64,000 nt of DNA. It comes from Dioscorea cayenensis subsp. rotundata (taxonomy: Eukaryota > Streptophyta > Magnoliopsida > Dioscoreales > Dioscoreaceae). Below are positions 9,332-20,715 of the stretch, one piece after another (positions within the stretch are counted from its first letter, which is position 1; each line of letters begins with the position of its first letter). The DNA is taken from positions 2,790,001 to 2,854,000 of the forward strand of contig NC_052479.1 of the NCBI RefSeq assembly GCF_009730915.1. Direction: 5' to 3'. Position numbers and translations under genes: made by a program. Under the pieces are notes generated by a model. That model ran no database searches and was not told the DNA's origin. It saw only the letters and a program-made list of their open reading frames with translations.

Positions 9332-11999
9332 CTTCGAAATAAAAATAAGAAAATTCAATAGGTCTCTATGGTTGATAATTTATAAGTAGCAATCAAAAGA
9401 AACAAAATGATGAGAAACATTCAAGACATCTGACAATTGCACTAAAGAAATTAAAGGTTCAAATTAAACCAGGTTTAAATATCACTTGTTTCCCTGCCAA
9501 CTAAAGAATAAGAAAGATTGTCCTACCATGTAGTTGAGCTAGTGATGCAAGATAACCTGGAAGTTCAAGTAATCACACCAAGGGTTTCTAGGCAATAGCA
9601 ATTAGAAGACCGAGACTCTGAGCAATCACACTTGCAAGAAGAAAGCAATCACACCCTCCAAAATAAAATAAAGCTAAAAAAACTATATTCATCCATTCAT
9701 TCATCCCTTGAAAAAATATACAATTGCGCCTGGAAGTTCAAGCAAATGACTCTTGGTTTGAGGCAATTGCACCTAGAAGTTAAAGCAATTATACCTAGGG
9801 TCTCCAGGCAATTGCACCAAGAATCCCAAGCAAGCACACTTGAAAGGAGAAAGCCAGCACACCCTCCAAAATAGAACAAAGCTAAAAAAAAAAATATATT
9901 CATTCCTTCACTTGTTCACCCATTCATACATCCTTCGCAAAAATATCCCTCCCTATCTTTCATAGAGATTGGATTCCTTATCCAGTGAAATATTATATAT
10001 AAATAAACTTGATGATCAAATAAACGCAATAGAACTTGTCTAAAATTCAAAACTTGTTGATCAATTCAAACATCACATAAAATTCTAAAACCTACCCACC
10101 AAATTTGGCATGCTCCTTCATGCAAAAAATCTGAAATTACCAAAGTAGGCCCTAAAGCCCTGATGCTGAAATTCATTGAAAAAAAAATAATTTTAACTCT
10201 AAAACAACTTCTAAAGCCAACTATGTCAAATAATAGTGTCAACCAGCACATAATCTGCCTCAACTAATCTTGCAGAATCTCACAGAATCTCATGCAAGAA
10301 CAAGTTAAACTTTGAACACATGCCAATCTTTAAATGCACAAAATAAATCATATGAAGTAACTAGAGAAAAGAATTTCTTGTAAGGCTTGCATAAATTTAA
10401 AATGCAATGATACATGATACCCAGCAACAAGTAATAGTTTTCATTAAAACACTACTGAAACTTTTAAACAGGCTTAATCAAGGAGCCATTTAGTTGACAC
10501 ATGCTACAGAAGAGTATATTCTAGCCTTTCAAAAAGTGGTTTTGTAACTCATCCAGCTAGAAATGATGGGTTGATTGACTTACTAGTATAATTTATAAGA
10601 GAGACTTAAGAGGTCATGAACCAATAGCTCCCAAAATTGAACACATACCTTGAAAGAATTGTGAATTATCAAATAAAAAATGAAAGAACTTTGAAAGATC
10701 AATCTAAATTTCCATTTCAGGATTAAGTAAAAAAGACACCTCAAATCAGTATTTGGTTAAAAAAAAAAAAAGGGGGGGGATTGAAATCTTGGTAGCAAAC
10801 ACAAGAATTGCATCAAGGCACTCACATTGGGAAAAGAAGGATTGAGGTATTTTCTAACAGTCATTGATGCCTGTAGCTTACCACCAAGAGCATACAAACT
10901 TGGCAAATTCAACAGATGCTCATACCTCTGTATAACCAAAAAGAATACAAATTTGGCTTAACCATTTTCACAACAATCATAATATAATAATAGCTTTCAA
11001 ATAAGCCATACAACATGAAATATCAATCCCAGGCTCACAACAAACTGATATAGAGAGGTAGGAAGGACTGCATAGCAAATGACGGGGAGAAAAAGAAAAT
11101 CTCGCACAATGTGGAAAGCTCTTAATAAAAAATATTGAATAAAATGTTGATGCAATATATGTTAAATTCCACCTAAAATGATCATACATATAATGCTACC
11201 AGTCGACTTCAGTGCCAAACTAAGAAATATAGAAGACATGCAGCGCAAATAAAAGAAGGAAAATTCATTCATGCCTGTTTATGAATGAAAATGAAAACTT
11301 TGGTTAGTCCAGCTCCTCTTAAGAAACAGCATGAGAATATTAATTCCCAAACTCCACCTCTAATTTCCCAATAACACTAATCAACTAAGTTATACAAGCA
11401 CAGAAAATCTCTGCATATTGTTCATGCATTTGCAAACAAGATTTTAACCATCAAATTCAAACACAAAATGGACCAAATTTACTCTTCTTAACAAAGACAA
11501 ATGATTGAAAACATCATTAACTGAACTAATAATCATATACCACCGCTCAACTGATTCGATAATCAAACAACAAGAACCCTAAACCATCTATAATAGAAAA
11601 AAAAAAATTCGATTTTTATGAGGTAAAAGATTTAGGTCAAACCTTAGCTCCAACTTTGAAAACTCCTCCACAAATTTACAGATCCTTCAGCTCCATCAAA
11701 ACACCACCAGCTGACAAGAATTCAAATCCAAAAAAAAAAAAAAGGAATCCAAGACGATCAAACTTGACCAGTGAGATTAAATCAAGAGATCGAAACCATT
11801 GAAAAGAGAATCAAGGATCGCTGCTAAGAATCCACCAAAGTTTTTTATTCACGAATCAATCGCAGGTCGCAAGCGAGATTGGGACGGCGGAATTGGGGGA
11901 AAAAAATCCGATTTTTGAGAATTTTTTTTTTTTTTTTTGGGAGTTTCAAAGCTTTTATTTTTTTTTCAAGGAAAAGTGAAGCGAAGGAGAGTTTTCACT
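9332..11999 (-). other. Probable 5' leader and leader intron of the RING gene
   Basis: No convincing coding frame. TTCGAAG directly before the ATG could be a splice acceptor. On the minus strand near 11647 the sequence AGCTAAG followed by GTTTGACC could be the matching donor, which would put a leader exon at about 11648-11990. The rest would be intron. It contains the duplicated block 9557-9948 and a poly-A/poly-G stretch at about 10760-10780. The leader structure is inferred. Confidence 0.35.
9557..9948. repeat. Imperfect two-copy direct repeat with short internal repeats
   Basis: About 9557-9720 and 9729-9948 share, in order, ggaagttcaag, a caagcaatcacac-like core, cacacttg, gaagaaagc or ggagaaagcc, cacaccctccaaaat, aaagctaaaaaaa, tatattcat and cattcat-type ends. 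The second copy is longer because the short unit around gcaattgcacc is itself repeated. Confidence 0.8.
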
Positions 12000-13123
12000 T
12001 TAACTGCGGAACAGGATTATTATCCTAGACTTGCTACGTGGCTAATTTATAGAGCGTTACTTTAACCAATAATAACTTGCCAGGTATAGTGTTTATGTTA
12101 GGAAATTGTATGGAAGGGAGCAGATTAACTTATTAATTAAAAATGGGAAAATGTTAACCTTTTACAATATATTTATTTATTTATTTATTATTAATTATAT
12201 TCCCTTTGCATCATCATTTATTAGCCATTTTTAATCTCATTTTTTCCTACTTTCCCCAACCATCCCAATTCTATTGAAATTGTCATGAAATTTCTAATCG
12301 CTTCGGCTTCCTATGAAAATGAATGACCCTGTAATGTACTTCCTTCCTTCTTTTTTTTTTTAACTTATCCATTTTACTTATTCACATGATTAGGAAAGTG
12401 GGTTGAAGTTATAAATTTAAAATTTATAAAAGATTATATTAATTTTTTAATATTAAATTTATTTAAAATATGATTTAATAAAATGCGTGGATATGATTTC
12501 GGGACTGTTTGGTTAGTAATAAGTAGATGTAAATATGTATCATGTAAAAAATTTTATATGTAAAACTTACTTTTTGGTATTTGGTTTGATGTAAAAGTAA
12601 CTTTTATTTGTAAAAAATTTTACACAAAACCCTTATTTTTACAGTATTTTAACTCACAATAAAAAAGTACTGTGAATTGAAACACTGTGAACCATTGTTT
12701 TACAATAACATCACCACATACCCATTAAATATAAAAAATAAATTTTAAAAAAATAATATTTAATACTTCATGAATTTACCAAATGAAATAGTAAAAAAAT
12801 TAAAGAACAAAATCTAAAATAATTGATTAAAAAAAATTGAAAGGAGTAAATTTTTTCAACCATTTTAATTCATCCTTAGAAAAATGGGATTTGGATCCTA
12901 TTCTTCACTTCTCACATTTCTAGGAAATGAACACATCCTAGATGCAGCCATGTTTAACTTATGACATTTTTGTAAATTTTAGAATCTTCTTTTTTATTGA
13001 AAAAAAAAAAACATTTTTCTCATTTTTATTGACTTTCGGTAAATTTTACCTCATCTTCATTCACATCATATTTGATGAAAGAAATATCAAATATAGTGAA
13101 AGTCAATTGACGATGCTCACTTA

Positions 13124-13158
<35 letters not shown>

Positions 13159-14379
13159 TAATAATAATAATAATAATGTTTGAGGGCATACTTTCCTTCT
13201 TTATGGTTCCGAACCAATGGGCATACCCAAAATTTCGGTGAAAATGATGGGTATATAAATACATAATTTTATGTAATTTAAAAATACACATGAAAAATCA
13301 TTTTTAAAAAACCATGTCAAAAGCTTGCGCAAGTAGTTATATCACACGCCCCTACTTTACCATAAAAATGAGTAGTGATCTCAACTATACACAAGGGATC
13401 TACATGCTAATAAATCAAGAGTTTGTTAGTCAATTTTATATTTATCAAATAATTTTTATGTGACAATTCATTAATAATAATAAAAATAAAAATAAAAAAT
13501 TAAGAGCATAAATGTCTAACCCAGTGCCATTTTATAATGATAACGTGTGTGAATAAATCTGATAACGACTCATTGAAGAGGTCGTTCAGAAATGGCCCAC
13601 TGTGATCAACCAATCCCTCAACTAATTTTATATATATATATATATATATCATGATTATTAATTCAGTTTCTAAGGATGATGACATACATCATTGTCAAGA
13701 ATAAGCGACTTCACCTAAAGTTTGGCTCAAATATGTCAATCTAGCTTAAAATAAATTTGAGCAAAGTGTTCTTGTATCTGACCAAAAAAACTTTTTGCAC
13801 AAATTTTTAATTGTTAGTATTATTCACAAAAACAATTTTTTGTTTTCAAAAGAAAACCAATTATTAAAATACAAATTCTCATATTATATTTATTGGCACA
13901 AAAATACACAGCAAATATACTTACTAGTTATAAATAATGTCGTCAACATTATCGTCTTCCTCCTTATCATCCTTGTTAACACCATAATTTTGTTTATGAT
14001 TTCCGTCACCGAGCTTTATTAACCGAAGCCAACAGCGAAAAAATGGCAACATTTAGTAATATCCAGCCAATAGCTCACAAAGAAAGAATGTATTAATAAT
14101 GATTAAAAGAACATGTAATTAACTTGTCTTGCATGATGTGCTTGATCAGATTTAGATGGCCAGGGAATAATGATATGAGGAATTAAATGTCTACTTATAC
14201 ATGCTCTGATACAAGTGGGATGATGTATACACAACAAAAGTAGAAACAAACAACTAATCATACGAAAATTTGATTATACACATTACTACTCTACAGAAGT
14301 AATAAAAGTGACAACCTGTGGCAAAATGTAGCAGTACTTAGGATTCTAACTTTGAATGTCATAAACTCAGCTTAAGAAT
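12000..14379. other. AT-rich intergenic DNA, no gene
   Basis: Strongly AT-rich with frequent stops in all frames. It holds a TAA microsatellite (13123-13178) and a short TA run near 13630-13649. A gggactgtttggttagt motif near 12500 resembles a MITE end, but no partner end is visible. No supported gene or RNA. Confidence 0.6.
13123..13178. repeat. TAA microsatellite
   Basis: About eighteen near-perfect taa units with one gat interruption. Confidence 0.95.
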
Positions 14380-15225
14380 GAATAAACATGGTAATCTGAT
14401 TTGGAAACCATATTCCATTGATCAATCTATTTGAAATTCCTCATCAGGTAAACCTAGGTTCAGATTGGCTAAATACTTTGATCAACAGTGAAGAAACAAT
14501 TAGTTTATTGACTATATGTATTCTTTATAGTTTCATCAACTCCTAGCTAAAATAGATTCAACAATTCCAAACTCTTCTTTAACCAAACTAAAATTAAAAT
14601 GAGAATAATAATTACTTCCAAGCAAGAAAATGTTCAACAGAGGACTCATGTAGCAGTCCTCGGTGCACCTACAACATTACCATTCATTGCAATGTGTATG
14701 AATAACGGCAAATCCTAACTAAGAACCAGACATTAATTTTGTAAGGAACAGACATTTCCCACAGGATATCCACATGCATTCTTAAATCTACTACATAAAT
14801 CCTGCAATTTTTCTAGCCTATCAGTAAGAGCGGCATCATGCCTAGAAACTCGGCATGTGATGAATTATACTTGGGAGATCAAAATATCAGTAAAAGTAGT
14901 CAGCCCCTCACTTCAAAATGACCAGGCAGGAACAACCGCAAACTAGAATTTGAATGTACCATCCAGAATATGTATAGCATCAGCAATTCAAGATTCTAGC
15001 ATCAAAATGCATGAGAAAAAACACTTCTTGTTGAGAGAAGTCATTTCTAATTGAGATCAGACAAGTATTACCTCTTGAGGGTGTGTTCCATTCAAAGTGT
15101 TAAATATCCTAATTAAAGTCCTTTTCGCACTTGCACTCGACGGAAGAAGGCTATCCATGGTCAAGATCAAGCACATAATGCTGGAATCATGAGCAATACT
15201 AAATTTTGTCACCTTCCAGCCAAAG
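14380..15225 (-). pseudogene. ATG18 fragment, copy B
   Basis: Second, more diverged remnant of the ATG18 gene. From right to left it matches the 3' end of ATG18 exon 1 (15222-15072; VTKF, AHDSSIMCLILTMD, GTHPQEV in place of the gene's GTRLQEV), then intron 1, then the first bases of exon 2 near 14667 (cctcggtgcacc), and, after an internal deletion, stretches resembling intron 2 near 14450-14560. Changes such as KGTLIR to KRTLIR and loss of most exons show that it is not functional. At about 15225 homology switches from exon 1 to intron 3 of the adjacent copy A, through the short shared motif ttttcaattttcaa. Confidence 0.75.
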
Positions 15226-17708
15226 TTTTCAATTTTCAACATTACTAACTAAATTAACAAAGTTCAAATATTATTTAAAGTCATTTCTTGCCAAATATGG
15301 CAACAAAAATTTGGTTCACCTAATATCTTATCAATACAAAACAGTGTCAAGGAAGACATCATTTTTAAAATTTAAGAGTTACACCTAGATCACTAGCTCT
15401 ATGGCTCATGTGATCATGCCTACCCCACTATACTAGTTCTGTTTAAAAGTACAAAGAATTCTACAACTATTGTAGACAAATAAGTCTAGATTACTTCCTC
15501 AAAGCATATACCCTAATTTAAAGAAAACCCAAGTCTTTATAGAAAAGCGAATATGGGAAGTCTTTGAAATTTAGCACAACAGATTCAAATGCTCTCCATT
15601 ATCGATTTATTTAGGTGTTAGACAAGATGATCATTTCAACAACTTATGAACCATATAGTATGGTGATGACATGTGATAAACCTAGATTCTAGTGGTATTT
15701 GAAAATAATAACATTGTAAATGAAAATATGTGGTTAATACTAAATTCTTAATCAAAGTCAATTTTGAGAAGAGAGACAAATAAAAACCTGCCATCCATGC
15801 CGACAACCATAACAGTATTTTGACTTCCAAATGCAACAATATATCGAGAAACTTCTGGTAAGTGAAATTGAGCAAAGGACCACTCCGAACTAAAGTACTT
15901 TGGCAGTACACCTGAAAGATTGTAATGGTTAAACAAATAGTACATTCTCCAACAATGTTAGTGGGCATAAAAAAAATATATAACTTTCAGCTGAAAACAA
16001 TAAAATTTACTCATAAATAAAAACATTTGTCATGAAGTTCCAAATTGAAACAATTACTGCACTGCCACTCTTCATTGTGATCTTGGCAACTCAAGACACG
16101 TACCAACCATTTTGCAAAACAAATGAACAATTGGAACACCCAAAAAGATCTCCAAGAATTAAAGAAAATTTAAACCAAAAATCAAATCTACTTTATCTGA
16201 TCAACCAAGTCCAAATTCCAAATTCCATTACCAATCAATTCAAAATTCATCATCACATAAACCTAAGTTCAAAATGGCTAAGCAATATGGCTAACAGTTG
16301 ATAAACCACCAATTAATCAGCCAATCTATTCATTATAATTTTATCAATTCCTAGTGGAAGTGTTCGAGTAATAGCAAGTTGCATGTTACGAACTTCTGAA
16401 AATCATGAAAATCAAGAAGAAAAAAAATGCTTCCTCAAATTATGAGATATCTTACGATCTGTCTGTGTAAAGTATTTTTCTATCAGCAGTTCAAAATATT
16501 AAAATAACCCAGGCTTCTGGAATTACAATCAATAAAACTATGTGCACTTTTTGTGATATAATCAGAAAAAATGTCAACCAATTCACAAAAGAGTTGGTTT
16601 GGGTACTTCTGTAAACTGCAAGATAAGTAACAATCAGCAAAAAAACCTTAAGGCCAAAGCATAACAGTAACACACTAGAAATCCCCATACATATGTATAT
16701 ATATATCATTTTCTGTCATAAAAATCTAGAAATGGGTACATACTCCAAAAAAATGCTTCATCCTTATCATAAATGATAATGATGAGTTGGCATTGGCACC
16801 CATGTTTGGAGATATAAAAGCATCAAGCGAAGTTGAAGAATTTTGATGAACCATGCCTGGAGCTTGACCAGATGTAGTCTGGGCGGATGCACCCTCCCCT
16901 GAAACCCGGACTCTAAGACAGAGCAGGTGTACGGTGCCTTTATCACTTGAAGCTGCCAACCACTGGACAGTTGGACAGAGAGAAATGCTATAGATTTCAG
17001 CTTTGTCCACTCCTCTGTGCACCTATAACATAACCATTCATTACGTTATGTAATAAGACAAGGCAGAACATAACTGAGAACCTGATATTCATTTTCTAGG
17101 GAACAAACATTTCCCTCAGGATATCACCCACTCTGTTAATATTCAATATTACTTATAGAAACATACATACGTTCTTAAGTCTAAGAGATAAATCATGCAA
17201 TCTTTCTAACATCCAATTCAGGTGGCATTCCAAACAGAAAATTAGCACATGTTGAATTACACTTGAAGATCAAAATGCATCAAAGTCTGTAAAAAGTAGC
17301 AAGCACTAACCTCATAAATGACCAGACAGGAACAGAAGCAAACTAGAATTTACATACATCATCCAAAATCAACTACAGAAAAACAATTTAAAACTCCACC
17401 ATCAAAATGCACAGGGAAAACCACTTCTCTTTGAGAGACGTCATTTCAAAGTGAGATCACAGGCATTACCTCTAGAAGACGTGTTCCATCCATAGTGTTA
17501 AATATCCTAATTAAAGTCCCTTTCACACTTGCAGTTGCAAGAAGAAGACCATCCATTGTCAAGGTCAAGCAGGCAATGCTGGGCTCATGCGCACTAATGA
17601 ATTTTGTCACCAACAGGCCAAAGTGTTCAACCCGAACCTGTCCCGTTTGCCAGGACAAGCGAAAACTGACGTCCTTGACCGACATTGAAGGCAGCAAAAC
17701 CCTTTTGG
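15226..17708 (-). pseudogene. ATG18 duplicate, copy A (unprocessed pseudogene)
   Basis: Co-linear with 21471-23975 of the intact ATG18 gene, introns included, so it arose by DNA duplication and not by retroposition. It holds the exon 1 tail (about 17640-17472), an exon 2 counterpart (17022-16768) and exon 3 (about 15911-15788; [16 protein letters not shown]). Lesions seen: homology stops near 17708, so the first two thirds of exon 1 and the start codon are missing; a net 4-bp loss near 17640-17665 shifts the exon 1 frame; a 4-bp deletion near 16767 removes the exon 2 splice donor; the lipid-binding VRRG reads VHRG; no exon 4 copy follows. Its right edge is only 78 bp from the stop of the E-class PPR gene. 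Confidence 0.88.
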
Positions 17709-17785
17709 ACAAAAATTAGCATTTTACGAGTTCACAGGCACCTCTTAACAGCTTCCAACGTCACCATCACCTCCTCCCATGCTCC

Positions 17786-19539
17786 TCAACCCAAACAACC
17801 AAACCCCTGCAAAACCTCATAAATCCTATCCATCTCTGGGTGCCTTCTATCTCCAGTAACAAACTCATGTACTCCCCTCCCTGCCACCTCCACCCAACTG
17901 CACCCCGCCATCTTTCTCACCCTCCTTTCCTTCATTGTACCCCTCATCTTCTCCACCTCCCTATACCTCCCCGCCCTCCCATATGCATTTGCCACCAACA
18001 CCCAACCCCCACTTCCCCCTCGTCCCTCCCCACCACCCTCTCTACCACCTCCTCCACCCTCCCCACCTCCTCCCCGCTCGCCCACAAATAAGCCCTCCAT
18101 GCTGCCACCTCCCCAGCCCTCTCTGCCAACTCCTTCGCCTCCTCCAACCTTCCCGCCCGCCCCAGCATATCCACTGCACACACATAGTGCTCCATCTCCG
18201 GCTCCACTCCAAACTCCCCTTTCATCCTCTCCATCACCTTCTTCCCCTCACTCACCAACCCAGCATGGCTACATGCTGTCAAAACTCCAACAAATGTCAC
18301 TGCATCTGGCTCCACCCCAGTCTCACACATCCGTTCAAACAGCTTCAATGCTTCCTGTGCTAACCCATGCGCCGCATGTGCTGCAATCAGGATGTTCCAT
18401 GATGCTGTGTCCCGCTGTGGCATTTTATCAAACAGTCTCTTTGCATCATCCAATGAACCACTTTTTCCATACATGTCCATGAGGGCGTTGTCAACAAACA
18501 CAGCCTCTCCTGCGATTCCCATTACGACCATAAGCGCATGGATTTCCCTCCCGTGGGATAGTGCAGCGATCTGTGAACATGCAGGGAGGGCCGTTGCCAT
18601 ACTGACGGCATCTGGCCAGACCCCATTGAGCCGCATCACTGCAAAGAGTCTTAAGCTTTTGGCATGGTCTCCAGAGTTTTCGTGCGCCGAGATCATTGCA
18701 TTCCATGAGTAGATATCTCTTTCAGGCATTAAATCAAACACCTTCACTGCATCCTCTGAAACTTCACATTTCCCATACAAATCAATCAACGCATTGCACA
18801 CTGCATTCCCATCATCATACCCGACCTTAAGTGCAAATCCATGGATCATCCTGCCATGGAGTAAATCGCCGGTGGTTGTGAACACAGACAACACTCCAGT
18901 AATGGTGAACCGACTCAACGGAACTCCCTCGCGCAGCATCCGATCAAAAAACTCAATTGCACGAGGGAAATCTCCAAGCTGCGAGAATCCATTAACCATC
19001 GCATTCCATAACACAACATCTCTCTCAGGCAATTCACCAAACACCTTCTCAGCGTCAGCGACAAGGCCGAACTTAAGATAAGCATGGATGAGAGCGCTGG
19101 AGATAAAGACATCAGTTTCGAGACAGGACTTGAAGAGAACCGCATGGATCGCGAGGAGATGTTCGAAGGCGGCGAGGTCGGCGCAAGAGCGGATGGCGCA
19201 GGGGAAGGAGAAGCGGTCAGGGCGGAGAACAGGGTGGGAGTGGAGGAGGTGGAAGTGGTGAAGGGCAAGGGAGGGGAGGGAGTTGGAGGAGAGAGCAGAG
19301 ATGAGGGAGTTGTGGACGAAGAGGGAAGGTGGGTGATGGGGGAGGGAGGAGGAGAGGAAGACGGAGTAAGAGAGGGAAGGGAGGGAGAGGTTGGAGTAGA
19401 GGGAGATGAGGGCGGAGATGGCGAAGGGGGAGGAATGGAGGCCGGAGACGAGGAGGCGGGCGTGGAGACGGAGGGCGGTGGAGAGGGAGGAGCGCTGGAG
19501 CTGGGCGATGAGAGCATGAAGGTCTAGGGTTTTGTTCAT
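17786..19539 (-). pseudogene. E-class pentatricopeptide repeat gene with one frameshift
   Basis: Intronless and very GC-rich. The start MNKTLDLHALIAQLQR at 19539 opens a PLS-type PPR array with typical motifs: DVVLWNAMVNGFSQLGDFPR, DIYSWNAMISAHENSGDHAK, NALMDMYGKSGSLDDAKRLF and VTFVGVLTACSHAGLVSEGK. Near 18006-18010 (a run of five C on the plus strand) the frame is lost. The next frame carries the expected E/E+ region (WVLVANAYGRAGRYREVEKM, then KMAGCSWVEV, HEFVTGDRRHPEMDRIYEVL) to a stop at 17786. There is no DYW domain. Such proteins usually specify sites for C-to-U RNA editing in organelles, recruiting a deaminase in trans. A single-base loss in a homopolymer could be a sequencing error, in which case the gene is intact. 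Long frames on the opposite strand are GC shadows. Confidence 0.85.
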
Positions 19540-19591
19540 TGCGGTGAGGATGAAGAAGCCTCACTAATGGTGGCGGGGAGCGATCAACTTT

Positions 19592-19593
19592 TA

Positions 19594-19634
<41 letters not shown>
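19592..19634. repeat. AAT microsatellite
   Basis: About fourteen aat/ata units, 53 bp upstream of the E-class PPR start codon on its promoter side. Confidence 0.95.
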
Positions 19635-19636
<2 letters not shown>

Positions 19637-20715
19637 CAGAGATTTTACTCACGGCACCCTGAAAATAGAGGAATTACTTTGCGACTTTTTTTAAAAAAAG
19701 ACGGCACCGGAGCAGCGCTCACCATCGAACAGTGCCCTCACCTTGCACGAGATGGGGATCGAACTTGGGGAGCCGCTCGACACTCGAGGTGAACACTCTA
19801 TTCAAGGGATCCGATGCTAATAGTCCAAATGGTCATTGACAACTTTATTTTTTCAAAAATAACTATTAATATTATTATGAATAAATGCTATCAGGAGGCA
19901 AATTTACTGCATGACTAAGTTTTAAGTTCAGCAGAATGCAAGCATGTTAGCCTGGTATCATTAAATAATTATATATATAAAAAAAATGGGTATTACGTGA
20001 ACAATCTCTCTATTTTTTTTATTTTTAACAATAGATGACAAACACCCCATTTAAAATTAATAGTCAGTCAGAAACATGCAATGATGTGAAACACATTGGC
20101 AAGCTCAACAACATTTGGTTTTTTTTAATCCTTTTATTTTAAATTATAATCTTTTAGTCATTTACTGTTAATCTCTCTAACCCTAAATCTTAACCCTAAA
20201 CTCTTAAAAAAAAACAACTTGACTTAACTCACTTAAAAATATTAGATTGATCAAAAAAATTACAATTTAAAATAAATAACTAAAAAGACAAATTTAAAAA
20301 AAAAAGACTAAAAAAAGTTAACAAAGTACAAAAATTAAAAAAGAATGACTATTTAACAATTATAAAAAATAAATAAATAAACAAAAAGTATGGGACAACA
20401 AATATGTTGAATTAAAAACCACAAATAAAAGGGCCCACTAAACAAGTATTTATTAATACATAATTGATAGATCAGATAATATCTATGCTGGTATGAAATT
20501 TGGCAAGTGGAGGAACATTTTATGCGTAAACAGCTATTGAACATGCACAGATTGATCTAGGTTTTAAACATGTTCCAGTAGTTAATATAGAATATACAGG
20601 TAAAAACAAGGGTGGGCATTTACTGATGGTATTGTAGATAGCTTCAGTATGTTATTTACATGATTTGGTAGGATGTTTGGCTGCTCAGGGACTTCAGGTT
20701 GTGGTAGATCTTGGC
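19635..20715. other. Intergenic between PPR and ATG18 genes
   Basis: AT-rich apart from 19690-19840, which is unusually GC-rich and contains, on the minus strand, AGTTCGATCCC, close to a tRNA-type B box. The right part of that block (about 19803-19840) resembles 30049-30089. No coding region is supported; the open frame 20353-20544 is AT-rich noise. Confidence 0.45.

Noticed and set aside
12498..12600. gggactgtttggttagt as a MITE end
   Set aside because: No inverted partner or target duplication found nearby.
17935..18482. Plus-strand Pro/Ser/His-rich frames
   Set aside because: Shadows of the same PPR gene with no domain.
19084..19527. Plus-strand 147-codon frame opposite the E-class PPR gene
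   Set aside because: Low-complexity Glu/Gly shadow of the GC-rich gene on the other strand.
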